Source: Cichorium intybus
Taxonomy: Eukaryota; Streptophyta; Magnoliopsida; Asterales; Asteraceae
Direction: 5' to 3'
Length of the DNA: 64,000 nucleotides
Assembly (NCBI GenBank): GCA_023525715.1
Contig: CM042010.1
Span: forward strand, 62,276,229 to 62,340,228
Part shown: piece after piece, positions 19,012 through 30,443 of the stretch
Numbering within the stretch: position 1 is the stretch's first letter
How the letters are laid out: each line of letters starts with the position of its first letter
The notes under the pieces: model-generated
What the model was told of the DNA's origin: nothing
Database searches by the model: none
What the model saw: only the letters and a program-made list of their open reading frames with translations
Position numbers and translations under genes: made by a program

Positions 19012-21923
19012 TGTTTAGAGATCATTTTGCGATCTCTTTTTGAGCTTTAATGATAAAATTTATCCTTAAACCTAAGACTTTACAATAGTTTTGTGCTTAA
19101 AAACTATGATTTGCGTTAATGTGTGCTTAAAAATTAAAAATTCTGTTTTTAACGTATTTCATCATTTTACGTCGAAAAATGAACTAATTTGTGTGTTTTT
19201 GTTTGCAGGGCTTAACGGAAGAAAAATATATATGTGTGTATTTAATTTATGGGATATTTTATTTCTTAGATTATATTTCTTTTTAAACCAATTATTTATT
19301 CAAAACCCTAAAACCACCATTTTTACCCTAAACCACCAAACCATTTTAGAAAACCATTTTTAATATATTTTTATTTTCTTAACTTTTATAAATTTTTATT
19401 ATTTTTAGCTTAAATTAACTATTTTCTTTAATAGATTGATTTCAATTAATTATTTTTAGTCTTTTTAATTTTACTTTTTAATATAGATTTTGTATTTATT
19501 TTAATTTCGTATTTTAGTTTTTTTTTATTTTTTTTATTTTTTTTATTTTAACCAATTTAAACCTTTTATTTTTCTACCCTTTATATTTTTATCCCTATAA
19601 TTAATAAATATACATATATTTAATTTTTTTTCGAAAATCATTAATAAATAATTTAAATTCGGATTTAATTTTAAAATGATAAAAAAAATATAAAAAATTA
19701 AAAAAATAATAAAAAGACAAGCATGGGGGACAAGGAATAAAGGTGTGGAATTTGTATGCATGCTTGAGGAATTTCTATGATAGTTTTCCAACTTTGACCA
19801 AGACACATTATCTAATGATAATGTTTATGTGTGTTTGTTTGATCGGCCGAGCAAAAAGAAGAAAAGCCAACAAATAAAAAATTCAATACAAGTGCATGTG
19901 TGTGATGTGTTCAAGCCAACAAGAAGAGCCGTTCAAGAAGAAAAAAAAAACGCAAGGCCGCTGCTGCTGTGCTTGATCAATAGCAAGGCAAGAGAGAAGA
20001 AAGAAAATATGCATGTGTGTTGCATGTGTTCATACGTTGAATGCATGCATGAATGAGTCGGTTTCAAAGCTCCACAATCGTGAAGAAATGTAGTGATCGA
20101 GTGTTGATGCTTTCCAAGTCATTTCTCCATGAAGCCATAAATTAAGCAAAAGAAATTTGTGTGGGTTCGGTTATGATAGAAGGAGGTGATTGAGTGTTGT
20201 ATCCAACTCACATTTCCATCAAAGAAGTTAACAAATCAAAAAAAACACATGATGGAGCTGGTAAAGCCATAAACAATTCAAAGGTAATGATATAAATACG
20301 TGAAAGTTTCAGATCAAAAAAAAGGGGAGAGGATACCGAGATACAATCCGATTCATACCTTCTCTTAGATTAGTTTTAGTTTTAGAGTCCGTATCTATTT
20401 TTCTCTCTATTTTCATTAGCGAGTTCAGAAATTTTCAGTGAGTTTTAGAAGTGTTCTTGAGTGTTCTTGATAGTTTGAAGTCATTAAGTCATCCATTAAG
20501 TCATTAAGTTGTAATTTTCGTTTTTGATGTATTTATTAAGTTTGGAGTGAACTGGTTTGTATAATTCGTGTGATGAGTTGAAAGTTGAAGATTTACACGC
20601 TTGAATTTAATAAAAGTCTTCAAAGGTATGATTTTTGTTTATTTTGTTATTTTCTATAATTTTATTTAATTTGTTAGTTATGATTTGTAGAATAATTTTT
20701 GCTATAATTTTGTTAGTTGTAATAATGATGTGTGAGTAGTTAAATATAAGGTTTTGGTTGTAAACGACTAAATGATAGTCTAGTAATTTTATTGGGATTT
20801 ATTTGTTGTAAATATGATTTTTATAAACTGAAATGTAAAATTATATGAGCTTCATGAATTATAAATATTAATCTGTTAGAGTTATTTAAAATCTGATCAA
20901 TTTTAATTTTCATTAATATGTTGATATTTATAAAATTAGTAAACTGAACATTTTGCAATTCATGGTAAGAATGTTTTAATGGGTTTTATAATGTCATATT
21001 AATAATTACTGTAATAATATTTATAACTACCACAGAATTGACAACCTGTGGATTAGAATGTTATTATTGTTAAATATTGATATGATAATTAATTTACCAA
21101 TTGGATGTCTTAACCGAAACAACTTTTGGAGATTTCATTAAACATTGTGTGTTTTTTAAAATTCATTTTTTTTTATAAAAAAACCAACGATTTGTCAAAA
21201 CTGTTAAACACGACAAGGCTCCCAGTATTTCCCAGTACTAGCTAGTGTTTAATAAGATCATTTTTATGCATAGTAATTCTTAGGCACGCGGGGACACAAC
21301 TTGGTTTATCGATAATATTGGTCAGTTTTCAAATTAGCGACAAGGCCCTTAATTTGTAATTTAGTTATTTGGCTATTAGAATTAAATTAGTTTTAGATAA
21401 ATTAAATTATATAATTTAGAGCCGAATAATTAAAATTTAGATTGGTCAGTTTTTTTGATTGCGACAAGGCCCCTAATATTATTGATAAATTATAGGTTGT
21501 GATGTGTTTTTACTAAGTATTTATTATGTGTGAAATGGTAATATTTTTAATTGGTTTAACTTACCGTATAAATTTCATAGCAACAAATAATCCCAAAATA
21601 ATTGTTTAGATTATTATTTAATCAGTTTCCAACCAAAGCCTTATTCGTATTGATATTTGTTAAAAGTTGTGATTGTTTGTTGAATTATTACGTGGTTGAT
21701 TTTTAATTATCATTTGATAAATTACTTCAGTTTATGTTGAAGTTCAAAATACCAAAAACAAAACAAAATCATTTATTAAAATCAAAAGCAATATATTAAG
21801 ATTACGAATCAAATTAATCCTTTCTCTGTGGGTACGATATCTGGTCTTCACCGACTATTATTACTTGTACGATCCTGTGCACTTGCAGGTCGTGTTAAAC
21901 CGAACAGGTTTAAAACCCAAACA
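19012..21923 (+). repeat. Athila-B 5' LTR
   Basis: It begins TGTTTAGAGATC and ends AAACA. TATAAATA at 20291-20298 is the likely promoter box. Three copies of a GACAAGGC(T/C)CC-like phrase lie at about 21212, 21340 and 21462. The first 700 bases hold long T-rich runs. There is no supported gene inside. Confidence 0.93.
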
Positions 21924-21929
21924 AGTTTT

Positions 21930-21947
21930 TGGCGCCGTTGCCGGGGA
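21930..21947 (+). other. Athila-B primer binding site (tRNA-Asp type)
   Basis: TGGCGCCGTTGCCGGGGA is identical to the Athila-A primer site and lies six bases after the LTR end. Confidence 0.92.
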
Positions 21948-22123
21948 AAGGCAATTTAATTGAACGTAAAGTTAATATATTGTGTTTGTTTTATAAAATA
22001 AAAAACAAATTTTTTTATACAATTTAAGCAAAAAAAAAATTCAAAATCAAATCAAAAGTTTTTAAATTTGTTTTAAAATAATTAAAAAATGTAAAATTAA
22101 AAAAAAACACTCTCTATTTTTCT

Positions 22124-23086
22124 ATGTATAATAATAATATCCAGTTTTATAATGAGGCTGATCAGATGCCTAATTTTAATGAGAGTTTTCAAGGATTTAG
22201 TGAACAAAGTGGAATTTCTAATGAATACAGTCCCAGTTATCAATATGGAAACTATCCTAGTTTTCAATATGAAGAGACGAGATGTCTGCAGCATCACGAC
22301 TTTCCTTGGGATAGTCAGCATCAACAAAATCATTTGTATGAGGAACAAAACTCTTACTTTGATCACTATAATCCTTTTCCTGAAAACAATTATCATACTA
22401 AGCATCAATTTTATTCTGATAATTTCCAGCCTTATTTTGAAAGTTCTTACGAGCCAGAACCTGTTACTGAACAAACACAGTTTGAGAAGATGTTAATAGA
22501 TTATATAAAAGATAATAATACACGATTAGATAATTTGCTAAACCAAGTAGAAGAAATGAGTAAGGCATTAACTTCACAGGAGCCCGAGTCATCTTTTTCT
22601 ACCGATCCAAATACTAATGCATATTATGACTATTGTGATGATAGCACTTCTTCGAGTAATTGTGATATTCAGGAGGACTCGTATAGGACAGAACTTGAGC
22701 TTAACGAGACTTTTGAGTCTAAAATCATAGAGGAGTTTAGAGAGTCAGAAAAAGAAGAGGAGATTGTGCCTACTTGTGATGTTGAGGTGTACACTAAAGA
22801 AATTCAAATAGAAACGATTCATGGCTATGAAATTACAACAAATACACCAGATCTTGCTTTTGATATCCAACCACAAGAGGAGGCACAAGTTTTAGGAAAG
22901 AATGTTCTTGACCAACCTTCCAATATGTTTGGAAGTTATTTTTTGAAGGTTGCTATAGAAGAAGATCATGAAGTGCTTAAAAGGGCATCATGTGGAATTT
23001 ATAATGCCATCGTTCAAGCCAAGGAGCACCTCAAGGTACTTGTCCTGGTGAAGGAAAAGGCCTTCGATAGAGCGGGAGTTGGTTAA
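22124..23086 (+). CDS. Athila-B Tyr/Asn/Gln-rich protein, unknown function
   Basis: An intact 320-codon frame begins MYNNNIQFYN, about 180 bp after the primer site. Residues 1-110 are rich in Tyr, Asn, Gln and Phe and resemble a prion-like or low-complexity segment. Residues about 120-149 form a predicted coiled coil, including LDNLLNQVEEMSKAL. Residues 150-235 are strongly acidic with a Cys/Ser-rich patch. The last 80 residues are more ordered and end near KEKAFDRAGVG. No CCHC knuckle, protease or other enzyme motif is visible. Its place right after the leader is that of gag, and its layout matches the broken Athila-A frame at 17514. It could be a reduced gag C-terminal half or a new structural protein; I do not assign a function. 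Confidence 0.75.
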   Translation: MYNNNIQFYNEADQMPNFNESFQGFSEQSGISNEYSPSYQYGNYPSFQYEETRCLQHHDFPWDSQHQQNHLYEEQNSYFDHYNPFPENNYHTKHQFYSDNFQPYFESSYEPEPVTEQTQFEKMLIDYIKDNNTRLDNLLNQVEEMSKALTSQEPESSFSTDPNTNAYYDYCDDSTSSSNCDIQEDSYRTELELNETFESKIIEEFRESEKEEEIVPTCDVEVYTKEIQIETIHGYEITTNTPDLAFDIQPQEEAQVLGKNVLDQPSNMFGSYFLKVAIEEDHEVLKRASCGIYNAIVQAKEHLKVLVLVKEKAFDRAGVG

Positions 23087-24794
23087 CATCATCAGGGAGT
23101 ACTCTTTACTTTTGTGTTGTGTGCTTAATTTGTTTACATTTCAGTAATTTAATTTTGTGTGTGATTATAGTTGCAAATAAAGAGATGACTTAGGATACTC
23201 AGAACACTGATGAGATGAAACAGAGAATTTCGTGAAGGAACCATCATCAGGGAGTTCTATTCCTTAATCTTTTTGATATATCATTTAAAATTCCTTGATG
23301 ATGATGATTGTGAATAAAATGTGTGTGTAAATGATTGTTTGACCATTAAAGTTTGGGGACGTTTTTTTTTAAATAAGTACAAACTGATTTAAAAAAAACA
23401 AACTTTAATGACATTATATATTTTGCATATTGGTTGTTTATTTTTAAAATTAATAGGCAATAGTTTAATTTGTATATTAAATTGTAATTATGCCTGGATT
23501 TTATAATGGAAATGGATTAGTTAATCCTAGGACTTGCATTTTAAAACACTATCCACATTAAACGGGCAGTTAACCATGTAAATGATTAAGGGTATCGTTT
23601 CTTGAGTGAGGATAATTGCACATTTTATGCAATTTGAGTGTTTTGGGCACGGAGTTTGGGGATGCATGGAGTCGAGCTTGCATGATGCCTTTTGTCATTA
23701 GAGTCATAGTGGATTCTCTAACCTAAGCTAAAATGCACTAGTTTTCTATTTTATTTGCCTATTTTCGTCATTTGTAGTATATTTCGTTTTGTTTGTTTCC
23801 ATTGTAGATATCGTTTTGTTTTATTATTTGATTTCATTTGAATATTTTCAATTTTTCTTTGAAGATTGCTTTTAGTGTGAGTTTATTTCAGTTATACTCA
23901 CCAGTAAAAAAAATCAAATTTTATGGCGAGTCAAAAAAAAAAAAAAAAGATACACAAAAAGATTTTATTTTATAGAAATTTGTATTTTATAAATTTTGTA
24001 AGTTTGGTGTGTTACATCTGTTCTCTAAAAAAATATAAAAAAAATACAAAAAAATAAAAAAAAAATACAAAAAAAAAGAAAAGAAAAGAAAAGAGAATGA
24101 TGTAGTTTGGTGTGGTTTTCTTATTTGCTGTAAATAATTTATCTTTTACTAAAAAAAATCAATTTAAAAATACTTTGATCAATTTTGTACATAGAGTTGG
24201 ATTTTTATCTGCTTATTTTTAAGTCAAGACAGTTTGGTATACATATTCTTGACACTTTTATTAGTGTGGTATATCTAGGTCGGATAGGAAATAAAGTGTA
24301 CTGTTTTGTATTTTGTAGGATTTATGGTGCATTTTAGTTTAATTCCACTTCAGGCTCTAATGATATAAACGTTAAGTGTAAGTTTCGTTTATCAATGGAC
24401 TGAGAAAAGCCTAAAACATTCCCGTTACCAAGTGAGATTGCAGGGTGGGTACCAGATATATATTTTGAGCCTTTGCAAGACCTTTTGATACATGGTTAAT
24501 ATATTCAGGTAATGTGGATAATACGTTAACATGCAAGTTTTTAGAATTAACTATTTTTTGTGTGCGTAACTAGAAGGCATAATTATAATTTAGCAGATAA
24601 ATTAAGCTAGTGTACTAGAATTTTAAAATTAGACAGATAATATTGTAGGATCTATGATTCGTTGTTATTTAAAAAAAAATAATAAGTTTGTATTTATTGA
24701 TTAAAAATTTCCCATACTTTAATTTCATTTTTCAAATATTGTAAACTCTAATTTTTCTTATTGCTCGGGACGAGCAATGCTTAAAGTTTGGGGA
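23087..24794 (+). other. Athila-B non-coding interior and polypurine tract
   Basis: No open frame of note is present. CATCATCAGGGAGT occurs twice (near 23088 and 23242), TTTGGGGA-type phrases recur, and A-rich runs lie at 23930-24080. The last bases, AAAGTTTGGGGA, make the polypurine tract touching the 3' LTR. The pol genes expected in an autonomous relative are absent. Confidence 0.75.
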
Positions 24795-27704
24795 TGTTTA
24801 GAGATCATTTTGCGATCTCTTTTTGAGCTTTAATGATAAAATTTATCCTTAAACCTAAGACTTTACAATATTTTTGTGCTTAAAAACTATGATTTGCGTT
24901 AATGTGTGCTTAAAAATTAAAAATTCTGTTTTTAACGTATTTCATCATTTTACGTTGAAAAATGAACTAATTTGTGTGTTTTTGTTTGCAGGGCTTAACA
25001 GAAGAAAAATATATATGTGTGTATTTAATTTATGGGATATTTTATTTCTTAGATTATATTTCTTTTTAAACCAATTATTTATTCAAAACCCTAAAACCAC
25101 CATTTTTACCCTAAACCACCAAACCATTTTAGAAAACCATTTTTAATATATTTTTATTTTCTTAACTTTTATAAATTTTTATTATTTTTAGCTTAAATTA
25201 ACTATTTTCTTTAATAGATTGATTTCAATTAATTATTTTTAGTCTTTTTAATTTTACTTTTTAATATAGATTTTGTATTTATTTTAATTTCGTATTTTAG
25301 TTTTTTTTTTTTTTTTTTTTTTTTTTTATTTTAACCAATTTAAACCTTTTATTTTTCTACCCTTTATATTTTTTATCCCTATAATTAATAAATATACATA
25401 TATTTAATTTTTTTCGAAAATCATTAATAAATAATTTAAATTCGGATTTAATTTTAAAATGATAAAAAAAATATAAAAAATTAAAAAAATAATAAAAAGA
25501 CAAGCATGGGGACAAGGAATAAAGGTGTGGAATTTGTATGCATGCTTGAGGAATTTCTATGATTGTTTTCCAACTTTGACCAAGACACATTATCTAATGA
25601 TAATGTTTATGTGTGTTTGTTTGATCGGCCGAGGAAAAAGAAGAAAAGCCAACAAATAAAAAATTCAATACAAGTGCATGTGTGTGATGTGTTCAAGCCA
25701 ACAAGAAGAGCCGTTCAAGAAGAAAAAAAAACGCAAGGCCGCTGCTGCTGTGCTTGATCAATAGCAAGGCAAGAGAGAAGAAAGAAAATATGCATGTGTG
25801 TTGCATGTGTTCATCGTTGAATGCATGCATGAATGAGTCGGTTTCAAAGCTCCACAACCGTGAAGAAATGTAGTGATCGAGTGTTGATGCTTTCCAAGTC
25901 ATTTCTCCATGAAGCCATAAATTAAGCAAAAGAAATTTGTGTGGGTTCGGTTATGATAGAAGGAGGTGATTGAGTGTTGTATCCAACTCACATTTCCATC
26001 AAAGAAGTTAACAAATCAAAAGAAACACATGGTGGAGCTGGTAAAGCCATAAACAATTCAAAGGTAATGATATAAATACGTGAAAGTTTCAGATCAAAAA
26101 AAAAGGGGAGAGGATACCGAGATACAATCCGATTCATACCTTCTCTTAGATTAGTTTTAGTTTTAGAGTCCGTATCTATTTTTCTCTCTATTTTCATTAG
26201 CGAGTTCAGAAATTTTCAGTGAGTTTTAGAAGTGTTCTTGAGTGTTCTTGATAGTTTGAAGTCATTAAGTCATCCATTAAGTCATTAAGTTGTAATTTTC
26301 GTTTTTGATGTATTTATTAAGTTTGGAGTGAACTGGTTTGTATAATTCGTGTGATGAGTTGAAAGTTGAAGATTTACACGCTTGAATTTAATCAAAGTCT
26401 TCAAAGGTATGATTTTTGTTCATTTTGTTATTTTCTATAATTTTATTTAATTTGTTAGTTATGATTTGTAGAATAATTTTTGCTATAATTTTGTTAGTTG
26501 TAATAATGATGTGTGAGTAGTTAAATATAAGGTTTTGGTTGTGAACGACTAAATGATAGTCTAGTAATTTTATTGGGATTTATTTGTTGTAAATATGATT
26601 TTTATAAACTGAAATGTAAAATTATATGAGCTTCATGAATTATAAATATTAATCTGTTAGAGTTATTTAAAATCTGATCAATTTTAATTTTCATTAATAT
26701 GTTGATATTTATAAAATTAGTAAACTGAACATTTTGCAATTCATGGTAAGAATGTTTTAATGGGTTTTATAATGTCATATTAATAATTACTGTAATAATA
26801 TTTATAACTACCACAGAATTGACAACCTGTGGATTAGAATGTTATTATTGTTAAATATTGATATGATAATTAATTTACCAATTGGATGTCTTAATCGAAA
26901 CAACTTTTGGAGATTTCATTAAACATTGTGTGTTTTTTAAAATTCATTTTTTTTATAAAAAAAACCAACGATTTGTCAAAACTGTTAAACACGACAAGGC
27001 TCCCAGTATTTCCCAGTACTAGCTAGTGTTTAATAAGATCATTTTTATGCATAGTAATTCTTAGGCACGCGGGGACACAACTTGGTTTATCGATAATATT
27101 GGTCAGTTTTCAAATTAGCGACAAGGCCCTTAATTTGTAATTTAGTTATTTGGCTATTAGAATTAAATTAGTTTTAGATAAATTAAATTAGATAATTTAG
27201 AGCCGAATAATTAAAATATAGATTGGTCAGTTTTTTTGATTGCGACAAGGCCCCTAATATTATTGATAAATTATAGGTTGTGATGTGTTTTTACTAAGTA
27301 TTTATTATGTGTGAAATGGTAATATTTTTAATTGGTTTAACTTACCGTATAAATTTCATAGCAACAAATAATCCCAAAATAATTGTTTAGATTATTATTT
27401 AATCAGTTTCCAACCAAAGCCTTATTCGTATTGATATTTGTTAAAAGTTGTGATTGTTTGTTGAATTATTACGTGGTTGATTTTTAATTATCATTTGATA
27501 AATTACTTCAGTTTATGTTGAAGTTCAAAATACCAAAAACAAAACAAAATCATTTATTAAAATCAAAAGCAATATATTAAGATTACGAATCAAATTAATC
27601 CTTTCTCTGTGGGTACGATATCTGGTCTTCACCGACTATTATTACTTGTACGATCCTGTGCACTTGCAGGTCGTGTTAAACCGAACAGGTTTAAAACCCA
27701 AACA
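24795..27704 (+). repeat. Athila-B 3' LTR
   Basis: This copy matches 19012-21923 over its full length, with TATAAATA at 26071-26078 and a longer T run near 25300. It is followed by the target duplication GTAAA. Confidence 0.93.
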
Positions 27705-27742
27705 GTAAACCAACCCGATGCGCAGGGGTTGATTGGGACACG

Positions 27743-27841
27743 CGCGACGCGCAAAGAGCAAACCCGCGACGCGGTAAACGATCAGTCGGTTTTCTCCTTT
27801 ATAAGGTAAGCCGCGGCTCGCATAACCCACACGCGACTCGG
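27743..27841 (+). promoter_or_regulatory. CG word pairs in the Athila-A ORF1 leader
   Basis: CGCGACGCGC at 27743-27752 and CGCGACGCGG at 27765-27774 start 22 bp apart. A weaker pair, CGCGGCTCGC at 27812 and CGCGACTCGG at 27832, follows at 20-bp spacing. They lie upstream of the Athila ORF1-type frame. Confidence 0.65.
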
Positions 27842-28142
27842 AGCTCTGGTTATTGAAAATTTCTTGCGATTTTTCATTGCTTATTGTGTTTCTACTACCA
27901 AGGTATGCCATTCTAACTATCTATTACTCGTTAAAACTAGCGATTAGGTAGTTAATTTTAGTGATTTGCCCAAAATAGTTCAAAACTTAGAATCGCTAAT
28001 GCTAGCTCATAGGGTGTTTGTTTTGCCAAATAGAAACCCTAGATGAGTTAGTCGGCACTTAGGCTACCTTGTGGTGTGATTGGATTGAATTCTAGCAGGT
28101 TAAACTGAGATTTTGGATCGGGGTTTGGAAACAGCCGTACGC

Positions 28143-28176
28143 CGCGCCGCGCCCTTGCTCTTGGGCCGCGCCGCGG
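28143..28176 (+). promoter_or_regulatory. CG word pair with 24-bp spacing
   Basis: CGCGCCGCGC at 28143-28152 and CGCGCCGCGG at 28167-28176 form a pair with 24-bp rather than 22-bp spacing, about 70 bp before the ORF1-type start codon. Confidence 0.6.
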
Positions 28177-28244
28177 TGCGGTGGGGAGGAAAAGGACTAA
28201 TTTTGCAAAATTTTTTGTTTTGTGCGATGTGTTTTCTTTTGTAG

Positions 28245-29417
28245 ATGATGTTCAGATTGGACCACCCCTTCCTCCAGTTCCCCGCAGAGCTTGCCAGTTC
28301 AGTGGAGTACACTTCACGGAGAGACACATTGACTCGTCGCCGGGTCCTTGAGGCGACCGTCATCGATCGAGATATTTTGAGGGATGCTGGGCTCTGGGGC
28401 GCGATTGAGCCATTCCTACAGCGTACCTGGACCCACGAGGAGGCATCATTCACATGCCGCGGCTGGGATAGGATCATGGCCACAGACGAGGACGTGGTCT
28501 ACACGGAGTTGCTGCTAAAGTTCATATCCACTATCCAGTTCGCACCTCGGGCGGGAGACCCGCGCTCCAGGCTGGTACGATTTCGCTTGGGAGGTGAGCA
28601 CAGGGAGTGCAACCTCCGGGAGTTTGGGAGGCGAGTGGGGTTATACACCCCAGCGGACCTCCAGCATCGCTCCTTCACCCGGTTCTTCGGGTCTTGCATT
28701 CAGGGGGAGCCGGACAGGGCTCCCAACATGGAGGTTTGGGCATCGCTGTCCAACATCAGATATGAGGCAGGAGCTTCCAGGGAGAGTCATCTTCGGGACC
28801 CACTCCACCGCCTCATGCACCGGATCGTCTCCACCTCCATCATGCAGCGGGAGGGAGGCGAGAAGGTGTCGGGCGACGACATGACTTTTTTGTGGGTCCT
28901 CCTCGACCCATCTAGATTCCTCCACCTCCCATACGCCCTCGCAGTCACTCTCTCCACCCACGCTATCGGCGCCTCCACCAGCAGCCCACTAGCCAGGGGG
29001 TATTTCATTACCCGCCTGGCCCGTTCTTATGGCATCCTTACTGCCCCCGTGGCGGCTTCTTTGACTGCTCTACCTCCATCGCGCACTACAGCACGCACGT
29101 TGGAGAGGATGCGGCTCATTGAGCTGCAGCGCCCGGGGCAGTACATCCGGGCACCTACCGAGCCTCTTCAGGCACCCCGGCCTGCGTATGCTCAGCCTGG
29201 CAGGAGACGTAGGAGGCCGGAGCCAAAGCCTGCAGCCCCGACAGAGCCACACCAGGAGGACCTGGCAGCCAGGGTTGCCAGGATCGAGGACCAGCTCGAG
29301 TGGATCGGGGAGGTACTTCTTCAGATTGCATCAGCGCAGGGTCAGCGCCTCCGACCATTTCCAGCTAGGGCCCACGATCACGAGGCCGGACCCTCCAGGC
29401 CGCCTGGCAGTGATTGA
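28245..29417 (+). CDS. Athila ORF1-family protein, intact
   Basis: A 390-codon frame without stops encodes a protein matching the plant Athila ORF1 family (Pfam name ATHILA) by its order of motifs. These are TWTHEEASFTCRGWDRIMA, YTELLLKFISTIQF, VRFRLGGEHRECNLREFGRR and VGLYT, DPLHRLMHRIVSTSI, and LARGYFITRLARSYGILT. The last 100 residues are Pro/Arg/Ala-rich and include a short predicted coil AARVARIEDQLEWIGEVLLQ. The family's role is not established; it sits in the position where retroviruses have env. The frame is strikingly GC-rich compared with its AT-rich surroundings. A TTTTGTAG splice-acceptor-like site directly abuts the start codon, and a donor-like AAG/GTATGC lies at 27900-27906, suggesting expression from a spliced RNA. 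Confidence 0.8.
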   Translation: MMFRLDHPFLQFPAELASSVEYTSRRDTLTRRRVLEATVIDRDILRDAGLWGAIEPFLQRTWTHEEASFTCRGWDRIMATDEDVVYTELLLKFISTIQFAPRAGDPRSRLVRFRLGGEHRECNLREFGRRVGLYTPADLQHRSFTRFFGSCIQGEPDRAPNMEVWASLSNIRYEAGASRESHLRDPLHRLMHRIVSTSIMQREGGEKVSGDDMTFLWVLLDPSRFLHLPYALAVTLSTHAIGASTSSPLARGYFITRLARSYGILTAPVAASLTALPPSRTTARTLERMRLIELQRPGQYIRAPTEPLQAPRPAYAQPGRRRRRPEPKPAAPTEPHQEDLAARVARIEDQLEWIGEVLLQIASAQGQRLRPFPARAHDHEAGPSRPPGSD

Positions 29418-30443
29418 TGTACCTTTTTCTTTTTCTTTTTCTTTCTTTTTATTTTTGAGATATATGTACGAACTTATGACACTTCTATCTGTATATTTTT
29501 GTTCATGTTTTATTTGTCATGTGTGTTTTTAATCTGTTTGTTGAGTGATGCATGATATACCAATTTGAGAAGGAGTTGTCTCATACAAGTGTGGGGTCAC
29601 CGTGCCCCCTCCACTTGTCTCGACCACCGGCGTGTTCACTGTAGCGCTACAACTCCAAAATACGAAATCAAGGATCCGTTTGTACGCTATTATACCTGTG
29701 ATATTGAGCACCAAGCAGTCTATCGTCCAAAAAAGGGTAACTCTTTCTCCCTTGTTTTGAAATAATTTTTGTAAAACGGGGACGTTGTACGGTTTTAAGT
29801 ATGGGGTGTGGACGGTCGAAAGAGAATTTTTTTGAAATTTTTGCAGAAATGATCAATTTTCAAATTTTTTAGCAATATTTTTCAAAATTTTTAATGAATT
29901 GCAATTTTGAAATGAATGATTTATGATTGTGATAGCATTAGTATTTTTCAAGAAATACTATTTATTTGTGATCATGCTATTAATTAGTCAAATAAGTTGA
30001 GTTTTACGAGTTTAGAAGATTGAGCTGTTTTAAGATTGGAATTTAGGAAGGAAAAGTCAATCTGTGGCCTTTGTTGTTCGAGCCGGTAGGTCTAAAATGG
30101 GTGGGCCTTACGCACCTTACCACCTAAGATCGTCTGGTCTGGGATGGTATTTCTGAAAGCTCGCTACACGGACAACATCGAAAGTCATGGACAATTCCTT
30201 AATGGCCTTTAGAATCTGAATGAGTAAGTACACTTCATTGTGGACAGAAAGTTTGTAATCAAGGGTTCTCTAGAAAGCCATGAATTCCAAAGAACAACTC
30301 AATTATGTTTTCGCGAACTATTCCACTCTAACTCAAAAGAGCAATAAACTTTGAAACTGAACACAGTCAAAAATTGTTTGATTCTTTATTATAATTTGTT
30401 AAAAACTCTCTTGCTTGGGGACAAGCAAGGCACAAGTGTGGGG
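29418..30443 (+). other. Athila-A 3' non-coding region and polypurine tract
   Basis: No open frame is supported. GTGTGGGGT phrases occur at about 29591 and 30435, and the final AAGTGTGGGG is the polypurine tract at the 3' LTR border. Confidence 0.7.

Larger units (their letters stand above)
19012..27704 (+). mobile_element. Athila-B: non-autonomous element with 2.9 kb LTRs
   Basis: LTRs of 2,912 bp (19012-21923) and 2,910 bp (24795-27704) flank a 2.87 kb interior. The target duplication GTAAA is at 19007-19011 and 27705-27709. A tRNA-Asp-type primer site follows the 5' LTR, and a purine run AAAGTTTGGGGA precedes the 3' LTR. The two LTRs differ only by scattered substitutions and homopolymer-length changes, so the insertion is young relative to the surrounding copia A. 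The only sizeable frame encodes a 320-residue protein without enzyme motifs, so the element cannot move alone. More than two thirds of its length is LTR. Confidence 0.93.

Noticed and set aside
28100..29360. Several other open frames on both strands within the Athila ORF1 region
   Set aside because: They are shadows produced by the high GC content of the true 390-codon frame.
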